Positions 1-6,081 of a DNA stretch of 6,629 nt are shown piece after piece. Within the stretch, counting starts at the first letter, position 1; every line of letters starts with the position of its first letter. The stretch lies in assembly GCA_900317065.1 (NCBI GenBank), contig ONFK01000087.1:1-6629 (forward strand), written 5' to 3'. The DNA is from an uncultured Bacteroidales bacterium. GTDB lineage: Bacteria > Bacteroidota > Bacteroidia > Bacteroidales > UBA932. The notes beneath the pieces are model-generated. The model saw only the letters and a program-made list of their open reading frames with translations, was not told the origin of the DNA and ran no database searches. A program made the position numbers and the translations under genes.

Positions 1-134
1 TTATCTTCAAAGCGGGGAGCATTCCAACGGCCTTCGAGGGATGCAGTGTCGCCGGGCGTGTCGTTACCGCCGCTCTTGTCGCAGGATACCAGGGCGAACA
101 TGGCGGCGAGGGCAATGATAAAGAGTTTTTTCAT
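1..134 (-). CDS. Partial secreted lipoprotein, N-terminal 44 residues only
   Basis: Reading leftward from the ATG at 134, an open frame runs off the left edge of the window after 44 complete codons. The protein begins MKKLFIIALAAMFALVSC. This is a textbook type II signal peptide: two lysines, a hydrophobic core and a lipobox LVSC with the acylated cysteine at residue 18. A Gly/Asp/Thr-rich linker (residues 19-31) follows, and then the start of a folded domain (SLEGRWNAPRFED). The LEGRW segment recalls the first strand of lipocalin-like lipoproteins common in Bacteroidetes, but too little is visible to assign a family. There is no strong acidic run right after the cysteine, so surface export is not indicated. 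The gene is divergent from recG and has its own -7 element at 174-181, giving an inferred leader of about 35 nt without a Shine-Dalgarno sequence. Confidence 0.85.
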   Translation of the reverse strand, partial: MKKLFIIALAAMFALVSCDKSGGNDTPGDTASLEGRWNAPRFED

Positions 135-173
135 GACTTGTTATTGATTGATTATTATTGGTTTCGTCAACCG

Positions 174-181
174 CAAAAATA
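174..181 (-). promoter_or_regulatory. Candidate Bacteroidetes -7 promoter element for the leftward lipoprotein gene
   Basis: On the minus strand these eight bases read TATTTTTG, a full match to the Bacteroidetes sigma-ABfr -7 consensus TAnnTTTG. The transcription start would fall near 167-170, about 35 nt before the ATG at 134, which is a normal leader length. No good TTTG -33 element is visible 18-21 nt upstream. The call therefore rests on the -7 match, the AT-rich setting and the correct position and orientation. Confidence 0.5.
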
Positions 182-223
182 ACATATTATTTTAATATTC
201 GTCTGCTCTGCCGGTTTTTTCTG

Positions 224-231
224 TATATTTG
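224..231 (+). promoter_or_regulatory. Candidate Bacteroidetes -7 promoter element for the recG operon
   Basis: The sequence TATATTTG matches the Bacteroidetes -7 consensus TAnnTTTG exactly. A TCTG at 202-205, one mismatch from the -33 TTTG, lies 18 nt upstream, which is close to the usual spacing. The element ends only 5 nt before the recG ATG at 237. The inferred transcription start (about 235-238) therefore coincides with the start codon, implying a leaderless or nearly leaderless mRNA. Together with the element at 174-181 it makes the 135-236 gap a divergent promoter region. Confidence 0.5.
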
Positions 232-236
232 TAGAC

Positions 237-2381
237 ATGTCGGCGCTTAATTCGGAAATACAGTACCTTAGCGGAGTGGGGCCCAAGAGGGCTGCACTGC
301 TTCGCTCGGAACTTGGTGTCGAGACCTTCGGAGACCTGCTCCGCATATTCCCCTTCCGCTACATCGATCGCACAAGCATAACCCCCATCCGGGATGCGCG
401 CGGAGACCTTGCCTACGTTCAGATTCAGGGAACTGTAGTCAGCAGCACTCTGATAGGGCCGGGAGGCAGCACGCAGATGGCGAAGGGCGGACCGGTAGAA
501 ATCCGCGCGGCAAAGCGCCTGAGCGTGATAGTGGACGACGGGAGCGGACAAATGGAGATGGTGTTCTTCAAGGGCATCAAATGGAATTACGAGCGCCTCA
601 AACCCGGCAGCACCTTCCTGTTTTTCGGCAAACCGTCGGAGTTCAACGGCCGTCTCAACATTGTGCATCCGGAAATTGACAATCCGGTTGCCGGAGGAAC
701 AGAGGCCCGGGGAACGCTCACGGGTGTCTATCCAAGCACGGAGAAACTCAAGAACGGAGGCATTACCGGCAAGGTGATGTGCAAATTGCAGAGCGCGGCG
801 CTGGCTATGTGTCTTCCGGAAATCAAGGAGACACTTCCAGATTATATACTTAAGGAAAACGCCCTTGTGCCTCTGACTTATGCACTGCGGAATATCCATT
901 TCCCCGCCGACAGCTACGCCCTGCAGAAATCTGTGCGCAGGCTCAAATTCGAGGAGTTATTCTTCCTTCAGCTGTCCCTGCTGAAGCAGAAATACATTCA
1001 GTCCCGTGGTTCAGTCGGGCTTCCCGTCACCAAGGTGGGGGCGGCATTCAATGCCTGCTACGGCTCCCTGCCCTACGAACTGACCGGAGCGCAGAAGAGA
1101 GTTATCCGCGAGATACACAACGATATGAAAGGCGGGCACCAGATGAACCGGCTGCTGCAAGGCGATGTGGGCTCCGGAAAGACCATGGTGGCCGTCCTGA
1201 GCGCTCTGCTTGCGATAGACAACGGCTACCAGGCCTGCATCATGGCGCCCACAGAAGTTCTTGCCCAGCAGCACTTTGCAAATATCAGCCGCTATCTGGA
1301 ACCCACCGGAGTCCGCTGTGCCCTGCTTACAGGAAGCAGCACCCAAAAAGAACGCAGGGAAATCCATTCCGGACTTGAAGACGGCAGCATAGGCATAATA
1401 GTGGGCACCCACGCCCTGCTCGAAGACAATGTGGTATTTCACGCCCTCGGCCTCGCGGTGATCGACGAGCAGCACCGTTTCGGTGTAGACCAGAGGGCAA
1501 AGCTCTGGGGCAAGGGGCCTTCTGTGCCGCCTCACGTACTGGTGATGACGGCCACTCCTATACCCAGGACGCTTGCAATGACTCTGTACGGAGATTTGGA
1601 CGTATCGGTGATAGACGAACTGCCGCCCGGGAGGAAACCGGTGAAGACCGCGATGATTTCCGATGCCAAGAAGGGCACTGTCTATAATTTCATGCGCAAA
1701 CAGATTGAGTTGGGGCGCCAGGTCTTCGTTGTCTATCCGTTGATTTTCGAGAGCGAGAAGATGGACCTGAACAACCTGGAGATGGGATATGAGGAAATCC
1801 TAAAGCGTTTCCCGGATCCGGATTACAAGGTGGCGATAGTGCACGGGCAGCAGTCCGCGGAGGTGAAGAATTTCAACATGTCCGCATTTGCCGTCGGAAG
1901 GGCCCAGATCCTGGTTTCCACCACCGTCATAGAAGTGGGGGTGGACGTGCCGAATGCATCCGTCATGGTGATCGAGAGTGCCCAGCGCTTCGGCTTGAGC
2001 CAGCTCCATCAGTTACGCGGACGCGTGGGACGCGGAGCCGACGAAAGCTATTGCATTCTGGTACACGACTTCAAGACAAGCAAGGAAGCGAAGTCCCGCC
2101 TGGAGCTGATGTGCAGGACCAACGACGGTTTTGAAATCGCCGAAGAAGACATGAAGATGCGGGGCCCCGGAGACCTTGAAGGCACTCAGCAGAGCGGGCT
2201 TCCCATCAAGCTGAGCATAGCCTCGCTTGCGAAAGACGGCCTGATGCTCAACGAAGCGCGTGTTTATGCCGACAAGGTGCTGAATGCGGACCCTTCGCTT
2301 GAACTTCCCGTAAACAGACTGCTTGCAGAAGAGTTGCGCAAAGGGAAGTACGATATGAAAGACTATAGTAAAATCAGTTGA
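237..2381 (+). CDS. recG: ATP-dependent DNA helicase RecG
   Basis: RecG is a cytoplasmic branched-DNA translocase that reverses stalled replication forks and processes Holliday junctions and R-loops. The 714 residues have the full RecG architecture. An N-terminal YLSGVGPKRA segment (10-19) precedes the OB-fold wedge domain (about 60-155). The SF2 helicase core has Walker A GDVGSGKT (309-316), the RecG-type motif II DEQHRFGV (410-417), motif III TATPIPRT (438-445) and motif VI QLRGRVGRG (592-600). The C-terminal TRG region (about 631-654, GFEIAEEDMKMRGPGDLEG) couples ATP hydrolysis to translocation. The length is near the usual 680-700, with a few extra residues in the wedge (about 70-95). The start is secure: no ATG, GTG or TTG lies in frame between the upstream stop at 180-182 and 237, and the next methionine would remove the N-terminal region. 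The gene heads a packed rightward run and stops 4 nt before the peptidase gene. Confidence 0.97.
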   Translation: MSALNSEIQYLSGVGPKRAALLRSELGVETFGDLLRIFPFRYIDRTSITPIRDARGDLAYVQIQGTVVSSTLIGPGGSTQMAKGGPVEIRAAKRLSVIVDDGSGQMEMVFFKGIKWNYERLKPGSTFLFFGKPSEFNGRLNIVHPEIDNPVAGGTEARGTLTGVYPSTEKLKNGGITGKVMCKLQSAALAMCLPEIKETLPDYILKENALVPLTYALRNIHFPADSYALQKSVRRLKFEELFFLQLSLLKQKYIQSRGSVGLPVTKVGAAFNACYGSLPYELTGAQKRVIREIHNDMKGGHQMNRLLQGDVGSGKTMVAVLSALLAIDNGYQACIMAPTEVLAQQHFANISRYLEPTGVRCALLTGSSTQKERREIHSGLEDGSIGIIVGTHALLEDNVVFHALGLAVIDEQHRFGVDQRAKLWGKGPSVPPHVLVMTATPIPRTLAMTLYGDLDVSVIDELPPGRKPVKTAMISDAKKGTVYNFMRKQIELGRQVFVVYPLIFESEKMDLNNLEMGYEEILKRFPDPDYKVAIVHGQQSAEVKNFNMSAFAVGRAQILVSTTVIEVGVDVPNASVMVIESAQRFGLSQLHQLRGRVGRGADESYCILVHDFKTSKEAKSRLELMCRTNDGFEIAEEDMKMRGPGDLEGTQQSGLPIKLSIASLAKDGLMLNEARVYADKVLNADPSLELPVNRLLAEELRKGKYDMKDYSKIS

Positions 2382-2385
2382 CAAT

Positions 2386-4599
2386 ATGAAAATCAAACAT
2401 CTAATCTTTACAATGATGATTGCAGCATCCTGCGCCGGCAGTGCGCCCAAAGAGGCGGCCGTTCCGGAAGTAGAGATAAACGACGGAGTCATGACTCCGG
2501 AGGTACTCCTTGCATTCGGACGCCTGTCCGACCCTCAGCTTTCGCCCGACGGAAGCAAGATCCTCTACGGAGTCAGCTACCAGAACATCAAAGAGAACAA
2601 CTCCCTGCGGAACATTTACATCTGCAATACGGACGGTTCGGGCAAAGTCCGGCTCACCAACGAAAAGAAGAGCGTGTCCTGCGCCCGTTGGAGCAAGGAC
2701 GGAAAGGATATCTACTTCCTCCAGGGAGGCCAGCTTTACAAGGCGCCGTTCAAGGCTGGCAAGCTCGGAAAGAAGGTGAAACTCAGCGACATACCTTCCG
2801 GCATCGGAGAGTTCAAAATCTCTCCGGACGGCCAGCAGATAATCTACACGTCCACGATCAAGAACCCGGCCGTGGTACAGCCTGCCGACACGGATCCCAC
2901 CCTCGACAAGGCCCAGGCCTATACAACAGAGAACCTGATGTACCGCCACTGGGACCATTGGGTGACCGAAATCCCCCGCAGCTATGTCGCAACTCTCGTG
3001 AACGGTACCATCACACCTGACAACTCGCTCGACATCCTGGGGCCCGACAACCTGTTCGAACTGCCCACTGAACCTTTCGGAGGAGTCGAGCAGCTCGACT
3101 GGGCGCCGGACAGCCGCCACATCGCATACAGCTGCCGCAAGAAGACCGGCAAGGAGTATGCCTTCAGCACGAATACTTCCATCTACATCTATGATATCCT
3201 CACCGGCGCGACAACCGCCGTCACCGAAACAGGCGGCTACGACACCGATCCAGTATGGAGCCCCGACGGAGAACACCTCGCCTGGATTTCCATGCCGCGC
3301 GACGGCTATGAAGCAGATCAGCAAAGACTTATGGTCGCAGACATCGACTTCGGCATGGGCGGTGAAGCCGGCCAGAACGGAGAAGTGAAGGTTACGGGCA
3401 TCCGCCGCCTCGGCGAAGACTTCGACCACGATGTCACCGGCCCTGTGTGGCACGGCAGGCAGATCTACTTTGCGGCCCTCGTGGACGAAGCCGTGCAGAG
3501 CATTTTCCGCACCGGACTGGACGGCAAGGTCGAGCGCCTCACACCGGGTGACTGGTGGACGGACTTCTTCTCTCCCTTCGCCATCCTCGACAGGGAGGAC
3601 GGAAGCGTGGAACTCCTCACTTCCTACTACAGTCTCGAGTTCCCCCAGGAACTTGTGAGCGTAGTTCCGGGAGAGAAACCTTCCTTCAAGCAGATTACAA
3701 GCGAGAACAAGCACATCCTCGACCGCCTCTCCCCTATCAGCGAAGAGAGCATACACGTGCAGACAGTGGACGGCCAGCAGATGCAGTGCTGGGTGATCTA
3801 CCCTCCCAAGTTCGATCCCAACAAGGTCTATCCGGCCATCGAAATCGTGCTCGGAGGCCCTCAAGGCACGAATTCCCAGGATTGGAGTTACCGATGGTGC
3901 TACCGCATGATGGCCCAGCAGGGCTACATAGTGATTCTCCCCAACCGCCGCGGCACCACCGCCTTCGGACAGGCATGGAAGGAGCAGATTTCCGGAGATT
4001 ACCCGGGGCTCAACATGCAGGACTATCTGGCTGCGGGGCGCTATATCAAGAGCCAGCCCTACGTAGGCAAGCTCGCTTGCGTGGGAGCATCCTACGGCGG
4101 TTATTCCGCATACATGCTTGAAGGCCTCCACGGCGACCTCTATGACTGCTTCATAGCGCACGCCGGCATCTTCGACGAAAAGCAGCTCTGGTTCACCACC
4201 GAGGAAATGTGGTTCGCGAACTGGGACAATGGCGGCCTCACCGAGTATGCCTACAATCCCGAAGCGGGCATGGGCCCTGCCGGCGACGGCATCACCTTCG
4301 GCGGCATGCAGCAGGCCGGCGCACCCTACGCATCCACTCCTAAAGCGCAGCGCCACTATGCCAACTCCCCTTCTTCGATGATAACCAAATGGCACACGCC
4401 CATACTCTGCATCCACGGCGGAATGGACTTCCGCATCCCTTCAGAGCAGGGCATGGCCGCCTTCAACGCCGCGCAGATGATGGGAGTTCCTTCGAAACTC
4501 ATCATCTTCCCCGAAGAAACCCATTGGATACTCCAGCCGCAGAACGCCCTCTACTGGCATCGCAACTTCTTCGACTGGCTGGATAAATGGTGCAAATGA
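2386..4599 (+). CDS. S9 family serine peptidase, dipeptidyl-peptidase 5 (DPP5)-like, exported
   Basis: This is a 737-residue prolyl-oligopeptidase-family enzyme expected to release dipeptides from peptide N-termini in the cell envelope. The N-terminus MKIKHLIFTMMIAASC is a signal peptide with a possible lipobox AASC (Cys16); cleavage by signal peptidase I is an alternative. A beta-propeller with repeated SPDG/W-S-type blades (SPDG at 53-56, 146-149 and 292-295) spans about 45-435. The alpha/beta-hydrolase domain follows, with nucleophile Ser569 in GASYGG (567-572), Asp681 in HGGMDFRIP and His713 in ETHWI. Overall layout and many segments (MYRHWDHW, EEMWFANWD, the LQPQNAL end) match Porphyromonas gingivalis DPP5 as I remember it, so specificity for Ala/hydrophobic P1 residues is a family-based inference. 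A Gly/Ala-rich stretch at about 618-650, between the nucleophile and the Asp, appears longer than in that enzyme. The start 4 nt after recG gives a natural signal peptide, and the stop overlaps the next ATG. Confidence 0.93.
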   Translation: MKIKHLIFTMMIAASCAGSAPKEAAVPEVEINDGVMTPEVLLAFGRLSDPQLSPDGSKILYGVSYQNIKENNSLRNIYICNTDGSGKVRLTNEKKSVSCARWSKDGKDIYFLQGGQLYKAPFKAGKLGKKVKLSDIPSGIGEFKISPDGQQIIYTSTIKNPAVVQPADTDPTLDKAQAYTTENLMYRHWDHWVTEIPRSYVATLVNGTITPDNSLDILGPDNLFELPTEPFGGVEQLDWAPDSRHIAYSCRKKTGKEYAFSTNTSIYIYDILTGATTAVTETGGYDTDPVWSPDGEHLAWISMPRDGYEADQQRLMVADIDFGMGGEAGQNGEVKVTGIRRLGEDFDHDVTGPVWHGRQIYFAALVDEAVQSIFRTGLDGKVERLTPGDWWTDFFSPFAILDREDGSVELLTSYYSLEFPQELVSVVPGEKPSFKQITSENKHILDRLSPISEESIHVQTVDGQQMQCWVIYPPKFDPNKVYPAIEIVLGGPQGTNSQDWSYRWCYRMMAQQGYIVILPNRRGTTAFGQAWKEQISGDYPGLNMQDYLAAGRYIKSQPYVGKLACVGASYGGYSAYMLEGLHGDLYDCFIAHAGIFDEKQLWFTTEEMWFANWDNGGLTEYAYNPEAGMGPAGDGITFGGMQQAGAPYASTPKAQRHYANSPSSMITKWHTPILCIHGGMDFRIPSEQGMAAFNAAQMMGVPSKLIIFPEETHWILQPQNALYWHRNFFDWLDKWCK

Positions 4600-5135
4600 C
4601 GAAAGTGCTGAGTTTGTTCTGCGTTCCCGCGGTGCTCCTCTTGAGTGCCTGCGGGAGCGCCGGCAGACTCCCCTCGCAAAAAACCGAGAACCCAAAAGAC
4701 GAGGTGGTCGACGTCGGATACGGATCCACGACCCGCGAAGGCCTTGGCTTTGCCGTGAACACCGTGAAGGTGGATGAAATGGCTGTTAGAAGCTACGAAA
4801 GCATCTCGGACTATATCAGGAGCCGGGTGCCGGGGGTGGAAATCAACCCCAACGGCACTCTGCGGATCCGGGGGACGCAGGCGCTGGTTGGGTATTCTTC
4901 TCCTTTGATTGTGGTGGATGACGTCATCTGCGACAATATCAATATGGTGAATCCCAACCAGATTCATTCTGTGCAGGTTCTCAAAGATGGCAGCGCATCG
5001 ATTTACGGTTCGCGCGGTGGCAATGGTGTGATTCTGATCAAGACCAAGATGGCCTACGAGACCGAGCAGGCGCAGATCGCCGCCCGCAAAGCGGAGAAGG
5101 AAGCCAAGAAGGCAGCTAAGAAGAAAAAAGGATGA
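4596..5135 (+). CDS. Stand-alone TonB-dependent receptor plug-domain lipoprotein (SusC/RagA type)
   Basis: This small protein (179 residues from this start) begins MTKVLSLFCVPAVLLLSAC, a signal peptide with lipobox LSAC and lipidated Cys19. DEVVDVGYG (35-43) resembles the DEVVVVGYG segment of SusC-family transporters, which includes the TonB-box-like stretch. The plug domain runs to about 151: SISDYIRSRVPGVEI, LRIRG, SPLIVVDDV, QVLKDGSASIYGSRGGNG and the closing NGVILIKTK all follow SusC/RagA plugs. A full receptor would continue into a barrel of 600 or more residues. Here a Lys/Ala-rich charged tail (about 152-179) ends the protein. No acidic export signal follows the cysteine, so a periplasm-facing lipoprotein is likelier. 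The start at 4596 makes a 4-nt ATGA overlap with the peptidase stop, matching the junction at its other end; an in-frame ATG at 4587 is an alternative adding three residues. Function is unknown; the family similarity is clear. Confidence 0.88.
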   Translation: MTKVLSLFCVPAVLLLSACGSAGRLPSQKTENPKDEVVDVGYGSTTREGLGFAVNTVKVDEMAVRSYESISDYIRSRVPGVEINPNGTLRIRGTQALVGYSSPLIVVDDVICDNINMVNPNQIHSVQVLKDGSASIYGSRGGNGVILIKTKMAYETEQAQIAARKAEKEAKKAAKKKKG

Positions 5136-6061
5136 GCCGGGTATCCAACTGGATTCAACCCAGACTTAGGTTATGGGCGATTTACAGGGAACTTGGATAT
5201 GTTCCCTGGCGGAAGCAGCGTGAGACAAAGCAGAATAAAGATGGCATCTTCAAAGGTACCGGAGAGGCTATCATTCCGTTCCTGAACAATGATGCCAAGC
5301 GCACATTCTCCCACCTTTTCTTAAGGCCGGGATTTATGATCCGGGACTATATCCGCGGGCAGCACGAACGATATCTTGCACCTTTTACCGCACTGCTGGT
5401 GTTCTATTCTGTCTTTACTCTTCTGCTGGCCGTGGTGCAGCCCGGCGCGGTAAAGTCCACCATTGCCGATGGTTTGATCGAAGGTTTGGAGAACTCTGAT
5501 CTCCAGATGGATCTGGCCGTTAATAAAAATACCATCCAGGTGGACAGTACTACGAGGAGCGATAAATCCAATAGGATAATCCAGTCATTGCTGTCCACTG
5601 CTACCCAGTCATTGATCCTGACGCATCTGGATTTGTATCCGGAGAAAGCCGATACTCCATGGAAAGATTCTCTGGCGGCAGTCGAAGGCGACCTTAGAAG
5701 CAAAGGTATTCCGTTGTTTCTGGGGAACTTCCTGCTGCTATGGTTCGCCATGGTCTGGTTACTCCGGAAGAAACACAACGTCAGCGTCTCCGGTGCAGCC
5801 GCAGCATCGGCCTATGTCCTTTGCCAGTTTTGTGTCTTTATGTTCTTGGCGCTATTGGTCACCTTTGGAAAAAGCGCGGACCTGGGCGTCTTCGTGATGG
5901 GAATCCTGTTGTTTATAGACTATCGCCAGTGGCTTGGACTCGGCAACCGCCCAGCCCTCAAACTCACCATCAAAACCGGCCTCATCTACCTACTGGTAAC
6001 CATCCTCTTCTACTTCCTCTTAAGCATGGTACTCGTCGCCATCGCGCTTATAAGGGCATAG
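5132..6061 (+). CDS. Multi-pass membrane protein, DUF3667-like, no N-terminal zinc ribbon
   Basis: This 309-residue protein has a soluble N-terminal part with a segment typical of DUF3667 proteins: TFSHLFLRPGFMIRDYIRGQ followed by HERYLAPF (about 58-85), corresponding to the family's 'LFxRPGxxIRDYxxGxRxRYxxPF' pattern as I recall it. Hydrophobic stretches suggest about five membrane segments: 83-103, 193-211, 221-245, 249-265 and 279-307. A polar loop of about 90 residues, rich in Asp, Ser and Thr, lies between the first and second segments and probably faces the periplasm. Many DUF3667 proteins begin with a CxxC zinc ribbon; no cysteine occurs here before the late pair at 231 and 234. The start overlaps the plug gene's stop by 4 nt (ATGA), so expression is probably coupled. 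No biochemical function is known for the family. Codon use looks less biased to C/G endings by eye than in the peptidase gene. Confidence 0.8.
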   Translation: MSRVSNWIQPRLRLWAIYRELGYVPWRKQRETKQNKDGIFKGTGEAIIPFLNNDAKRTFSHLFLRPGFMIRDYIRGQHERYLAPFTALLVFYSVFTLLLAVVQPGAVKSTIADGLIEGLENSDLQMDLAVNKNTIQVDSTTRSDKSNRIIQSLLSTATQSLILTHLDLYPEKADTPWKDSLAAVEGDLRSKGIPLFLGNFLLLWFAMVWLLRKKHNVSVSGAAAASAYVLCQFCVFMFLALLVTFGKSADLGVFVMGILLFIDYRQWLGLGNRPALKLTIKTGLIYLLVTILFYFLLSMVLVAIALIRA

Positions 6062-6081
6062 GGGGCCTGTAGAAGGCACTC

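Noticed and set aside
192..899. 235-codon open frame on the minus strand opposite the start of recG
   Set aside because: It covers the divergent promoter region and recG codons, shows no family motif, and is explained by the codon bias of recG.
3555..4121. 188-codon plus-strand frame inside the peptidase gene
   Set aside because: It is an Arg/Pro/His-rich +1-type shadow of the peptidase frame with no signal peptide or domain.
2401..4416. 671-codon open frame on the minus strand opposite the peptidase gene
   Set aside because: It lies wholly antisense to a clear S9 peptidase with an intact catalytic triad. The translation has no recognisable domain and is rich in Val, Ala, Gly, Arg and His, as expected from the complement of GC-biased codons.
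4587..4589. ATG at 4587 as start of the plug lipoprotein
   Set aside because: It is possible, but it would give a 13-nt overlap and only add three residues before the signal peptide. The ATGA overlap at 4596 mirrors the next junction and is preferred.
6065..6077. Possible terminator hairpin between the convergent genes (GCCT, 5-nt loop, AGGC)
   Set aside because: The stem is only four base pairs and no T-run follows on either strand, so an intrinsic terminator is not supported.
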